A DNA stretch of 64,000 bases from Arion vulgaris. Its lineage: Eukaryota > Mollusca > Gastropoda > Stylommatophora > Arionidae. This document shows positions 10,290 to 20,639 of this stretch, piece after piece (position 1 is the first letter of the stretch; each line of letters opens with the position of its first letter). The translations under genes were made by a program, and so were the position numbers. The notes under the pieces were generated by a model, which was given only the letters and a program-made list of their open reading frames with translations, had not been told where the DNA came from and did no database searches. Where the stretch lies: NCBI GenBank assembly GCA_020796225.1, contig CM036755.1, forward strand, positions 39,894,306-39,958,305, in the 5' to 3' direction.

Positions 10290-10745
10290 GCTGGGGCGGA
10301 GCAAGAGAAGCAAAGAATAGTGACGTTGCGCCCTGCAAGGCATGTCGTAAGAGGCAACATGAGGTAGGGGCCCAGGGATGCTACACTAGTAAATGTCTTC
10401 TTTCTTCTTCTTCTTTCAAGCTCCATATCGACCACTTGTTAATAACTCTTTGTGATTTGTATGTGATCCGAGCCAAAGGGCGATTGTGGGTTGTGCCAGT
10501 TATGCGACTACAAGTAGGCCAGCACATCCGATTTATGCAATGCTTTTTATTTACTAGGGTAACTTCGCTAGGCCCCAACCTCAGTGGCCTCTTACGACAA
10601 GACTTGATTAGGTCACAGTGTTACTATTCTGTGTTCCTGTTGTGGGCCACGACAACACACGAGCGAAACTAGTAAATAAAAAGCCTCGCAACAATCGGAT
10701 ATGCTGGATTACTTGTAAGCGCATATCTGAGACAATGTAAAATCT
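10290..10745 (+). mobile_element. SINE-B, older copy split by a nested SINE-B
   Basis: The older copy runs 10290-10394 and resumes at 10678-10745. Left part: AAGCAAAGAATAGTGACG, AAGGCATGTCGTAAGAGGC. Right part: AATAAAAAGCCTCGCA, ACATACAAATCACA. The break is filled by 10395-10667. Other SINE-B copies are at 24190, 36040, 45230 and 50190. Confidence 0.7.
10395..10667 (-). mobile_element. SINE-B, nested full-length copy
   Basis: The 273-bp element is flanked by a 10-bp direct repeat, ACTAGTAAAT, at 10385-10394 and 10668-10677. Its GAA-type tail (read inverted as TCTTCTTTCTTCTTCTTC) is at the left, as expected for a minus-strand insertion. It carries the GTCGTAAGAGGC core in inverted, slightly mutated form. 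Confidence 0.8.
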
Positions 10746-11200
10746 CTCTTAGAGTCAGATCACATACAAATCACAAATAGTGGTTTAACAATTGTTGGAT
10801 ATGAAGCGTTCACAGATGACAAAGAAAAATACACATTGTCTACGAAATGTTGATAACTAGCATAGTATAATAAGGTATTACTGAAACTTGATAGTTAAGT
10901 AAACAAGAAAAGTTAATCTAAATTTTCCTAGTTATTATTGTAACACGTCCATATTTATGCAGAATAAATATGAAATTTATTGTAAAATGTCAAGGACAAC
11001 AAAATATCTTCAACTATCAACATATATATGATCATTACATACAAAACTCAAGGTGAAGGACATTTTTATTGCTTGTAAAATAGTAAATATGATTTGTTGA
11101 CAATTTTGAAATATGTAGAACTTGTGATATTTGCTTTCAGTTTAAACAAATACTTATTGAGAAATATTCTCATTTTGTTCAGTTTCAGTTTAGTTTCATT
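10746..11200. other. AT-rich spacer
   Basis: No repeat, gene or splice-flanked exon recognised. The sequence is AT-rich with only short frames. Confidence 0.45.
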
Positions 11201-11204
11201 TTTT

Positions 11205-11990
11205 TTATAGTTTAGTCGTTGGATCATCATCACTGCACATCGAACCATTTAGTCCATAAGTGTTCCGATCTTCTCCTCAGTATGTCTCTCAGTTTAGTTT
11301 AGTCGCCGGATCATCATCACTGCACATCGAACCATTTAGTCCATAAGTGCTCCGATCTTCTCCTCATATTCTAGATTTATTTAGTCGCCGGATCATCATC
11401 TGCACATCAACATTTAGTCCATTAATGCTCGGATTTCGCTCAAGTAATGTTCTCAGTTTAGTTTAGACTTGTCGGATCATCATCAGTTTAAATCAACCAT
11501 TTTAGACATACGTTCTCGATCTTCTCCTTCAGTTGCTTCAGTTTAGTTTAGTCGTCGGATCATCATCACTGCACATCGAACCATTTAGTCCATAAGTGCT
11601 CCGATCTTCTCCTCAGTATGTCTCTCAGTTTAGTTTAGTCGCCGGATCATCATCACTGCACATCGAACCATTTAGTCCATAAGTGCTCCGATCTTCTCCT
11701 CAGTATGTCTCTCAGTTTAGTTTAGTCGCCGGATCATCATCACTGCACATCGAACCATTTAGTCCATAAGTGCTCTGATCTCCTCCTCAGTATGTCTCTC
11801 ACTCTCAGCGTGTGGGGACTAACGACACCAGTTCTATGTTGGTTTACTATTCTTCTTTGGCTACCAGCATAGTGTTCTTGTCTAGTTACACCACATTTGA
11901 CTTGGAATTCTTGCAATCTGGATAGCGTTGTAGATTCACCACTATTACTTGAATCATGTACAGGTCCTCTCTTCGTTAGGGAATTCAGAA
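11205..11990 (-). mobile_element. I-like LINE C-terminus amplified into an 87-bp array
   Basis: Nearly seven 87-bp units (to about 11790) contain TTTAGTTTAGTCGCCGGATC and CCGATCTTCTCCTCAG. On the minus strand the unit contains RRRSEHLWT, the conserved C-terminal block of the I-like LINE (compare RRRSEQLWTCPECNED at 15190). The following 11790-11990 continues that LINE (YAGSQ, RIVNQHRTG). Units around 11375-11560 are shorter and indel-rich. Confidence 0.7.
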
Positions 11991-12019
11991 TATTGGCCTG
12001 GTTTCAGTTTAGAATATTT

Positions 12020-12170
12020 TCATTGCCGAGATCGAGTTCATAGTCCTATCGGAGATGGACGATAAAACGTAAATACTGTGTTCAATTTGAGCATGTAAAA
12101 AACCTCTTGGCAGTTCAAAATCGAGTAGAGCAACGTCTATACGCGTCCTGAGCAGCTAAAGGGTTAAATA
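12020..12170. mobile_element. SINE-C fragment and MITE end
   Basis: 12028-12125 is the SINE-C middle (GAGATCGAGTTCATAGTCC, GGCAGTTCAAAATCGA). 12135-12165 (GTCCTGAGCAGCTAAAGGGTTAA) resembles one end of a TTAA-type MITE. A similar end, inverted, is at about 1258-1285. Confidence 0.55.
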
Positions 12171-12179
12171 ATGAAGTTA

Positions 12180-12410
12180 GATTGTGCATGTATATCGTAT
12201 GCCAGTAGAGACATTAGCTAGGACAGCAGCCTACAATGGACAGAGGATGTGAAAAAAAGGACTGGACATTCGAAGAAAACAAGGAGGAGAACTGTGGAAA
12301 GAATGTAACATGAGGTGGGAGACCCTTATTTGAAAGGCGGTAGAAAAGCAACAATTGAAATCTTTTGTGAAAGCTGTATGCGTCAAACGTAACATAAAGA
12401 AGATATACAA
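12180..12410 (+). mobile_element. RTE-like LINE C-terminal fragment
   Basis: Degenerate frames give VHVYRMPVETLARTA, GLDIRRKQGGELW and LKSFVKAVCVKRN. This is a decayed copy of the segment at 31771-32065 (HVYRMPVRALIRTALRW). Several frameshifts. Confidence 0.65.
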
Positions 12411-12945
12411 GTAAACAAATATTCAGGATATACAGGGCTTTTATAAAGTCTCTCAGCAAACTTCATATGTAGGTCAACTTGACAAATGTAGTACATGACA
12501 TCATTGAAAATTGTGCTAAAACAAAGTAGTGAAATTAGTTACTGCTATGGTCTACTGTTGTTCTTGATAAACTAAAATGAAGAAATGAAATATTCATTAT
12601 AGCAGATGTTGGAAATATCCATACACGTTTCTTCGTATTGTTAAATATTCTTTCTTCAGTTGAAAACACCATTATGGTTTGAGTTAAAATAATTACCCCT
12701 CCTTCCGAAAAATAATTCACTGCATATTGCATCACAATTGACTACGGAACACATTTGTTCATGATGCCATGTACTTTTTTATTCCCATTTATTCTACATA
12801 TGAAGTGTTGTGAGAGATATGAAGTGTTGTGAGACTTTACAAACACCCTTTACAAAACATGTACTCTGAATAGTTCTCTTCTATAAATCTAACTTTGAAA
12901 ACAGATTCATATTTTGGAGCCCGTTATGAATTCAGACACGGTCCT
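12411..12945. other. No recognised feature
   Basis: AT-rich spacer with a short ATGAAGTGTTGTGAGA direct duplication near 12800-12830. No supported gene. Confidence 0.4.
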
Positions 12946-12949
12946 CAGC

Positions 12950-13165
12950 CCAATGTGGCCCACTAACTGATTTTTGCGTGAAGTCTTACTGTCGGTATCA
13001 CCAATATCCCTCGCCATTTAGGCGAGCCTTACTTCGACTTCAAAGGTAATTGTAATTTAAATCCTCAATTAAAAGATCAGCACATGCATTCAACGGCATT
13101 GATTTGGTTGCATTCAACGGCATTGATTTGGTTGCATTCAAAGACATTGATTTAGTTCGATATTC
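12950..13165 (-). mobile_element. SINE-H fragment plus 24-bp triplicate
   Basis: 12965-13035 is an inverted SINE-H piece (TTTTTGCGTGAA, CCCTCGCCATTTAGGCGAG). Three 24-bp copies of GCATTCAACGGCATTGATTT follow from 13086. Confidence 0.55.
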
Positions 13166-13334
13166 GGATAGCTTTATCCTAAATACCGTAGGGACTTAAC
13201 TGGGGCGCAATGAAAACACGGATTACAAAGAAATGTTAGCTGGATTAATAAGAGCAAACACAAACATATAACAACAACAAGCCACAAAGAGATTGATCGA
13301 TTTCTCGACTGTTATAAATCGAATAATCCATGCC

Positions 13335-14400
13335 TCACAGCGAGACGTTATTGGTTAATAAACTTACATCACTCCGGGCAGACCTATAGGGGCTCAGTCT
13401 CCCCAACAGATATCGAAGAGTATGCATACTGATGGTTCCCGTGGTTCGATGATTAAACACACCTCTAACTCTGCCTCTCACGCATCCAGTTCGACTTGAA
13501 CAACGGGTAACTCCAAACTGCCTAAATCGCTTGATCAATTCAACATCGATTTTAGTGTCCTCATCCAAAAGACAGTCGCGAAGAGACCGAAGAATATCCT
13601 CCTTTTCCATCTTCAACTCCCCAACAATCGATGCTGTTGATGCAAGCCTGTCCGCTCTCACATTACCGTAAACACCCACATGCCCAGGACAGTATATCCA
13701 CGTAAGCCGCTGGAGGTTAGAAACTTCTATAGACGACATCCACTCATACCAAACCTGCCCTTCTGGATCTTGTGAAGCATCGACTGAGAGTCAGACACAA
13801 CAACTGCCCCAGTAAATGAAGTCCCAGAGATCCAATGGAGGGCAGCAGTAATGGCCTAAACCTCCATCCTCATACTAGAAGTAGTTGTCCTGTATGCCCC
13901 ACGTCGCTCTGCAACAACCCTACCATGCGCATTAGCCAAGAAACCCCAGCCGGACCTCTCACCACGTTGAACCGACCCATCGGTATATACAACAACATCA
14001 TCATCCCTTGCATTATCTTCTATCATCTGCTTAACTGCGAGATCAGCCTTCATGTTGCCCAAATCTCTACATTCTCTTCCAAGAGTAATGATAACGTTGA
14101 GATAGTTGGTCATGCTACCATCTGTTGGGATCCATTCTTCTCCTTTTGGTATGGTTGCAACCGTAGTCACCTGGCCAATTGTTCTCTCATCCTGGGCCAT
14201 CCACGACATGCCACGCTTGATTCTCGTGCCCTTAACATCATTAGTATTCTTGTGTAGTGGATGTCTCTTATCCGCAGTAACCAGCATATATGCCTTGGTT
14301 TGGGCGATTGCATGACGGGAGCGTAGTGACAGAAGGCCAAGCATACATCTCATCTTCACAATGGGGGTATATCAAGTGCAGCCCAGGACTATAAGCATAC
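13335..14400 (-). mobile_element. I-like (RNase H-bearing) LINE, ORF2 C-terminal third
   Basis: The minus strand encodes a nearly complete RNase H domain. VVVYTDGSVQRG (first Asp) is at about 13986; TTSSMRMEV (Glu) ends at a single in-frame TAG at 13856. The next block, AITAALHW then VVVSDSQSML (third Asp), continues in frame. A one-base shift near 13745 leads into TWIYCPGHVGVYGN and RADRLAS. After the domain come MEKEDILRSLRDCLLDEDTK and the RTGTIS-type tail. All catalytic positions are present, so this copy is younger than its neighbours. It resembles I/Nimb-group LINEs known from molluscs. Other copies: 15190, 23770, 43880, 50500, 56190, 60245 and 62000. Confidence 0.85.
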
Positions 14401-14880
14401 CTTCATTCTGAACCCGTTCGAGTCATTCACATTGTGATCTTGATATCGTAAGAATGCATTTATACAGAGCAATGTTCCTTCTTTTTTCTTACATCAGTTC
14501 CCTATGATATATTTTGTAGTCATTTTAATTTCTACAGAGCAATGTTCCTTCTTCTTGTTATCTCTTTTATAACATTTCCTTGGCTTGTTAAGAACTAATG
14601 AACAGAACTATTAAAACTATTTGTTCTTGCCAAGTTAGATCCATTGATTCTTATGTCAGATATTTTATCAGTTGTAAAGATCTTTTATTATCTTTCATTG
14701 AAATGCAAATCTATCGGAACAGATTAGAGAAGGGCCTCCCATTCGGGAGACCAGGGTTCGATCCCGGTAAGGTCAATGTCTTTTTTCTGTCAGTACATAA
14801 AGAAAATTCCTAACGAACAGTTTCAGGGTGACTTCCTATCCATCTGGTCATTAAGTTTCTCATACTCATGTTCTACACTA
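14401..14880. other. Spacer with a tRNA-like SINE piece
   Basis: CAGAGCAATGTTCCTTCTT is duplicated (14466 and 14537). 14725-14800 has a B-box-like GGGTTCGATCCCGG followed by AAGGTCAATGTC, related to 7490-7600. No gene. Confidence 0.4.
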
Positions 14881-14889
14881 TCATAGAAA

Positions 14890-15170
14890 GCGGTATTGGT
14901 AAAGACAGTTATATGCAAGTACCATGGTATTGGTAAAGACAGTTATATGCAAGTACCATGGTATTGGTAAAGACAGTTATATGCAAGTACCATGGTATTG
15001 GTAAAGACAGTTATATGCAAGTCCAAATTCTAACGAACAGTTTCAGTGACTTAGCTATCCATTTGGGCATTAAGTTTTCAATCAGTTCTACATATCATAG
15101 CGGTATTGGTAAAGACAGTTATATGCAAGTACCATGGTATTGGTAAAGACAGTTATATGCAAGTTTTGTT
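14890..15170. repeat. 34-bp tandem repeats
   Basis: The unit is 34 bp: TATTGGTAAAGACAGTTATA then TGCAAGTACCATGG. Four units occur at 14893-15020 and two more at 15103-15165. The intervening roughly 80 bp (TAACGAACAGTTTCAG...) duplicates the 5' flank at 14811-14890. Confidence 0.8.
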
Positions 15171-15189
15171 CTTGGCTGCTTCTATGAAA

Positions 15190-15650
15190 TAATATTATCA
15201 GTTTCAATTTCAGTTTGGAATATCTTCATTGCACTCCGGACATGTCCATAGTTGCTCCGATCTCCTTCGCAATATCTTCAACAGCGTTCAGCGACTAACC
15301 GTACCAGTTCGATTTTGATTGATGAGCCTACTCATATACCTCTGTCCTTTTCTTGATACTCCAATCTTCAAACCCAGCTCCGGCAATCGAGTAGTTGACG
15401 TGGATTGGTTTGAATGAAAATCTTCTTTGCAGCCAAACTCTATGGGGAGTTCAAAATATCAGCTCTATCCATTGGCTTGCCTGCTGATATGGTGGCAGAG
15501 ACAGCCAGCCTGTCTGCTCCTCTCATTGCCAACGACACCCATGTGCCCCGGAACGAAGACAAGTGTAATTCTGCAAATTGTTGACGCCTGTAATGATTCA
15601 GTCCATTACCTGCGCACCGAACCAACCCCCTCCCCCTCCCCACCTTTAGG
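15190..15650 (-). mobile_element. I-like LINE C-terminus
   Basis: The minus strand gives RGTWVSLAMRGADRLAVSAT and KPMDRADILNSP, then after frame breaks LPELGLKIGVSRKGQRYMSR, LINQNRTGTVSR and RRRSEQLWTCPECNED. The KPMDRADIL segment is the likely ancestor type of the 68-bp array at 36690-39900. Confidence 0.8.
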
Positions 15651-15919
15651 ATCTACTCAATGAATCACTCAGAATGCACGCATAGTGTATTTCGTGACTC
15701 CAGCCAGATTAGTTCATTAGTCACCCCAGTACACCATTGTCAATTTGTCAATACCGTTGTGTGGGTTTGTTGTTAATACAATTTTTCACCACATCTCAAA
15801 GTTTCTTATTGAAACGTTGCTTCAATACTAACAGATTATAGCATTTGATCTTATCCATTTATTACGACAAGAGTTTCAGTCACAAACGCACCAACTTTTC
15901 AATTAATTTTTCTTTATGA

Positions 15920-16260
15920 CTATGTTATCCTTTATCATTAAATAGCTTGTCCTGGTCAGAACGTTGCCACCCCAACAGTCCTCCGGAATATTTTATCTCT
16001 ATTAGGCCAGATGTCCCGCCTCTGAAACCGTCATGCTCAATTACATCCTGAATCCATCTTCTCCGTGGTCTTCCTCTTCTTCTCTTTGCCGATTTGCCTC
16101 CTTCAGTAATGGTCTTTTCCAGCCCTTTGTGTCGTTTTATATATCCAAAATACTTCAATTTTTCTTTCTTATTTGTAGTATAGTCTGGTTTTTTTATTTT
16201 GAGTTCTTTCTGGATAGATCTATTTGTTCTCTTCTCTGTCCGTGATATGTTATTTTTAGC
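15920..16260 (-). mobile_element. RTE-like LINE 3' end
   Basis: The minus strand reads MKYFGYIKRHKGLEKTITEG, RRRGRPRRRWIQDVI and DQDKLFND. It is the same tail family as 49565-49840 and 50765-51240. The upstream part (16150-16260) is more decayed. Confidence 0.75.
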
Positions 16261-16264
16261 AAAG

Positions 16265-16845
16265 ATTATTCCTTTTTGTTCCGTTTGACTGATTTAATTC
16301 AAGACTAGTCATGGGACCTTATTATTTGCTATTCAGGCAAACCTTACACCAGCTTCCGAGACACTTGTAAATGTAAATCCTCATGTAAATGCTATGGGAA
16401 CCCGTATACCAACCTTCCCTATAGACCATTTATATATACACAAACATGTAGAATAAAGACAGAAATAACACAGTTAACGAAATCATTACGCGTTTACTTT
16501 AAAAAAAGTTTTAACCAATATTTCTGAATTATTACCAAACTGGCAATGAAGAAATGTATCTTTCATCATCGTAAACTTTAGCCTAAGTGTCTTGTATTTT
16601 GAGAAAACAAAGTCTGACACCCCCAACTGAAGTAAGTCAGCGTGGCAGCCATCTGGTGCATATTTGAATTATTCCGTATTCTGGGCATGGTAAGCTGGTT
16701 ATACCTCTTTGGTAAAGCAAAGGATGCAGCCAAGATTTATCCTTGTCGGAAAATTTAATATTATAACTTTTGAAGTGAACGAAAGAAAGGCAGAAAAGAC
16801 TGTAAAAACTGTGAACGTAAAAACTAAATTAAAATTGAGGAGGCT
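16265..16845. other. No recognised gene
   Basis: AT-rich spacer. A weakly supported exon-like stretch at 16636-16676 is listed among the rejected items. Confidence 0.35.
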
Positions 16846-16849
16846 TTAA

Positions 16850-17085
16850 AGTCGAAGGATTTACTTCCTTGCACCGGGTATTACCCCATATGCTGGGCCC
16901 CTTCCGCAGAAATGGCATGCCACCTACCGAGAGTATTGTACAAATCACGAACTCCGTAGCTCCGGCAACAATCCTAGAGTTCTCTGGAAAAAATGCACTT
17001 GTGAACAGAACGACGAGGTCCGGAACCGAACTCACGACGTTGACTCGCAAGGCAAGTGCTTAAGAATTTAGCCAATGCCAATCAA
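16850..17085 (-). mobile_element. SINE-F (tRNA-derived)
   Basis: The minus strand starts with a tRNA-like head and a GTGAGTTCGGTTCCGG B-box-like segment. GTTCACAAGTGCATTTTT, CGTGATTTGTAC and AATACCCGGTGCAAGGAAG follow. Copies at 53020-53250 and 62965-63205. Confidence 0.65.
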
Positions 17086-17089
17086 ATCG

Positions 17090-17380
17090 AACTGGCGTGT
17101 TGGGCTGTTGGACACTGCTGGATTTGTTGAAATGGAGATCTGAGCACCCATGGACATGTCTGTAGTGCTATGATGATAATCCTCTGAAAACTGATAACAC
17201 TAATACCTGCAATTAAGACTCTATAGACAACATAAAATATTTACTCAAACATGCATTTGTCATGAAGTTCTGGCACCGTAGCTGAGATCTTCCTGTGTAA
17301 AAAGAGATCAGAGCACGCATGGTTTACTCATTCGAATACAATGATGATCATCATATCAATCAATCAATCAATCAATTGAA
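17090..17380 (+). mobile_element. I-like LINE remnant and SINE-C tail
   Basis: 17105-17205 is a decayed I-like LINE end (GGAGATCTGAGCACCCATGG, TGATAATCCTC). 17265-17380 is a SINE-C 3' part (GCTGAGATCTTCCTGTG, AAGAGATCAGAGCAC, then (ATCA)n). Confidence 0.5.
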
Positions 17381-17669
17381 ATATCTACTAAATAGTAAAC
17401 AAAAACATTAAATCATAAAAAAGATGTAATGAAAAAACGAGGTGACAGGCATTAAGTGAATCGAAGAATACGTCAATCAAGCATAACAAGAACAGGCAGT
17501 CTGAGTTGTATGCGCATGCAATGAGAATAGATCAATCACCAGATTGCAAAAAAAAAAGCAAAATTAGCTGAAAAAATAAAGAATCTAACCTGGAGAGAAT
17601 AAATGAGACAGCTCAATCTCATGGAGATACAAAAAGTCAAATAAAAATATTTGTAAAATGCAATAATTA

Positions 17670-18110
17670 AGAAGGATCTCTGTGGTATAGAGGTTAAATG
17701 CTCGGCTTCCGTTCCAAAGATACTCAGTTTGTTCCCTCGTGATGCGATCAAGATATTTTTCCAGAGATTCCAGATCTCAGTGTAGGTGAGATCGAGTTCC
17801 TAGTCCTATCGGAGACGGTCGATAAATCGTGTTTAATTTGAGCATGTAAAAGAACCATTGGCAGTTCAAAATCTAGAAGAGCAGGCTGGAAAGCCGATAC
17901 ACGGGCACAATTTATTAGAAATAATTAATAATAAAAGTTCCTACATAAATATCTTCACCATCTTCAGAAATACATCGGTCGGGGACCCTCGCCGGTGCTA
18001 TAGAGAGTTCGTGCACTGCAGCTGAGATCTTAGTGTAAGAAAGAGATCGGAGCACACATGGTTACACACCGAAGTGCAATGATCATGGTCCTATCAGTCA
18101 ATCAATCAGC
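17670..18110 (+). mobile_element. SINE-C, near full-length (about 440 bp)
   Basis: The tRNA-like head is GATCTCTGTGGTATAGAGG (A-box region) followed by a mutated B-box near GTTTGTTCCCTCGTG. The copy at 61100 keeps the B-box better (TGGTTCGCTCCC). Body: CCAGAGATTCCAGATCTCAG, GAGATCGAGTTCCTAGTCC, GAACCATTGGCAGTTC. The 3' part, GCACTGCAGCTGAGATCTT and AAAGAGATCGGAGCACAC, ends in an (ATCA)n tail. It is probably transcribed by RNA polymerase III and mobilised by a LINE. At least nine further copies or fragments are in the window. Confidence 0.8.
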
Positions 18111-18354
18111 TGGAAAGAAATGATCCGGTGGCTTCACACTGGAAACCAACTAATTAGTTTTGAATTGTGAAGCTTGTAGCATACATCAGCACCAGAGATA
18201 TAACAAACGGTAATTATACAGCAAGATGTGTAGGTACATGATCGTCTACGCCAGCATAAATGGAACATGATTCAGAAAGAGACAGAGAAAATATGAAAGA
18301 GATAAGGACATGGCGTTGGAACTATAAGAATAATATTGAAATTATCTACCGCTG

Positions 18355-19060
18355 TATAATGACGGTGGGCGTCTGTAGCTTAAGCAGTACTGATCTCGAT
18401 CACAAGCCACGCGTACCTGGTTCAAACCCCGCGGCAGGTAGTTTGGAAGCAAATACGTATCTGTGGGATTTTAAGAAAGGTAAAATAAACCTCACCATTC
18501 AGAAAGCAATGGCAAACTACTGAAGGTATAAGTGATACCTAGAAAATCAACGGACCTCACCGTTCAGAAAGCAATGGCAAACTACTGAAGGTATAAGTGG
18601 TGTCTAGAAAATCAAAGGACCTCACCGTTCAGAAAGCTGTGGCAAACTATTGAACGTATAAGTGGTGCCTAGAAAATCAAGGGACCTCACCGTTCAGAAA
18701 GCAATGGCAAACTACTGAAGGTATAAGTGATACCTAGAAAATCAACGGACCTCACCGTTCAGAAAGCAATGGCAAACTATTGAACGTATAAGTGGTGTCT
18801 AGAAAATCAACGGACCTCACCGTTCAGAAAGCAGTGGCAAACTATTGAACGTATAAGTGGTGTCTAGAAAATCAACGGACCTCACCGTTCAGAAAGCAGT
18901 GGCAAACTACTGAACGTATAAGTGGTGCCTAGAAAATCAACGGACCTCACCGTTCAGAAAGCAATGTCAAACTATTGAACGTATAAGCTGTGTTTAGAAA
19001 ATTAACGACACGTTTACTGTGGTTGATGGCTACGTCCTGTAAAGGGTATGCAACAATTTT
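18355..19060 (+). mobile_element. SINE-A with an internally expanded 65-bp array
   Basis: The head GGGCGTCTGTAGCTTAAGC (A-box) and CTGGTTCAAACCCC (B-box) mark a tRNA-derived SINE. The 3' body, CTCACCGTTCAGAAAGC then TGGCAAACTACTGAA and AGTGGTGCCTAGAAAATCAA, occurs about eight times in tandem (18491-19010). Copies elsewhere (33180, 35735, 47590 and 49262) have it once. The element ends near GGCTACGTCCTGTAAAGG. Confidence 0.85.
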
Positions 19061-19099
19061 CATTTTCAACAATAATTTATTTTTGAAATATTTTGTTTC

Positions 19100-19200
19100 A
19101 CACTTGGGTTGTTGGGTTGTGATCGAACTCACTACTTTGTTCTCTACGAGCAACTGCTCAGCCACAGACGGCCACCTAGTTACTACGATACTTTAGAACA
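19100..19200 (-). mobile_element. tRNA-like SINE head fragment
   Basis: Inverted, this reads GGCCGTCTGTGGCTGAGC followed by AGTGAGTTCGATCACAACCC, which is like the SINE-A head. Confidence 0.5.
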
Positions 19201-19279
19201 TGACAAGAAAACTAAGGATGTGGGGTGGGTGGGAACATTTAGAACTAATAAAACTGTACGCCATAGCTCTCAAAGGCTA

Positions 19280-19530
19280 GTGGTTTTTTTTTTAATATTC
19301 TAATTGGCTTATCTATTTTATGCTTCCCTAAATATTTATATTTTTTTTAAATTAATATTGTTTATTTATATCTTTGTATACAGGAGACATCCATTTACAT
19401 CTCAAACAATTCAACAAAATATACTGATGTATTCATTGTTGTTATTTTGTCCATACATCTCAATCATCAACTTTCACACAGAAACTCATATAAACTAGTC
19501 TAGTATTTACATGCCTCATTTTTATCTTCG
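19280..19530. repeat. Diverged duplicate of 22290-22545
   Basis: Shared words in the same order: TTGGCTTAT, ATACAGGAGACATCCA, TTACATCTCAAACAATTCAA, ACTCATATAAAC and CGTCTACTGA. Frames are not conserved between the copies, so it is probably an unclassified transposon rather than an exon. Confidence 0.65.
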
Positions 19531-19534
19531 TCTA

Positions 19535-19535
19535 C

Positions 19536-19566
<31 letters not shown>

Positions 19567-19800
19567 GTGATTGATTGATTGATAGTACCATCGTCATTGC
19601 ACTTCGGTGAGTAACCATGCGTGCTCCGATCTCTTTCTTACACAGGAAGATCTCAGTGGCAGTGCACGAACACCTTAGCTCCGGCGAGATTCCTAATGTA
19701 ATTTTGACGATGGTGAAGATATTTTTGTGGGAATTTTATTTTAATCATTTGTAATGAATTTTTCCCGGGCAGCGGCTTTCCAGCCTGCTCTTTTAGATTT
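19535..19800 (-). mobile_element. SINE-C, inverted, with TTGA-type tail
   Basis: Starts with (TGAT)n (inverted ATCA tail). Then come GTGCTCCGATCTCTTTCTTA, AGGAAGATCTCAG and GGCTTTCCAGCCTGCTC. The head is missing. Confidence 0.75.
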
Positions 19801-19894
19801 TGAACTGCCAAGGTTCTTTTGTAATAGGAGGTCTCCTACTGCTTCTGATAAGCTACTAATATTATCTCAATGTTCATACATATCTTCTGAACAT

Positions 19895-20370
19895 TCATAT
19901 CAGACATTCTCCTCTGTCTTACCAAGTCTGTATCAATTGGAACATTCATATCCAGACATTCTGCCTCTGTCTTACCCAAGTCTGTATCAATCTGAACATT
20001 CATATCCAGACATTCTGCCTCTGTCTTACCCAAGTCTGTATCAATCTGAACATTCATATCCAGACATTCTGCCTCTGTCTTACCCAAGTCTGTATCAATC
20101 TGAACATTCATATCCAGACATTCTCCCTCTGTCTTACCCAAGTCTGTATCAATATGAACATTCATATCCAGACATTCTCCTCTGTCTTACCAAGTCTGTA
20201 TCAATCTGAACATTCATATCCAGACATTCTGCCTCTGTCTTACCCAAGTCTGTATCAATCTGAACATTCATATCCAGACATTCTCCCTCTGTCTTACCCA
20301 AGTCTGTATCAATCTGAACATTCATATCCAGACATTTCTCCCTCTGTCTTACCCAAGTCTGTATCAATTT
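19895..20370. repeat. 54-bp tandem array, about 9 units
   Basis: The unit has CAGACATTCTGCCTCTGTC, TTACCCAAGTCTGTATCAAT and CTGAACATTCATATC. 54 bp is 18 codons, so both strands stay open (minus: DMNVQIDTDLGKTEAECL). The minus strand also carries a GTAAGA after ACTTGG in every unit. Source unknown. Confidence 0.9.
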
Positions 20371-20639
20371 TAATATATTTATTTAAATTCTAAAAAAATT
20401 CATAAGAATACATCACTACAAATAACATAAACACAACCAAATTAATATATATAACCAAACATTAACACATAAAAGAATGTCTCTAACTAAAAATGTTTAA
20501 GTAATTTTTCCATATACATTATACTCTACACAAACATACCTATAGTTCCCAACCCTAAGTTATCTCCACTGGAAGTAAGCCACAACTTGATTCGTCTAGC
20601 TGGAGAGTCTCCAAACTAATCTCTTCGATGATGATATAA

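Noticed and set aside
16636..16676. Possible exon reading IWCIFELFRILGM before GTAAGC
   Set aside because: The preceding CAGCGTGGCAG lacks a polypyrimidine tract and no partner exon fits.
17670..17745. tRNA gene (A- and B-box at the SINE-C head, likewise at 33180, 53180 and 61105)
   Set aside because: The cloverleaf cannot be completed and each is followed by the repeated SINE body; these are tRNA-derived SINE heads.
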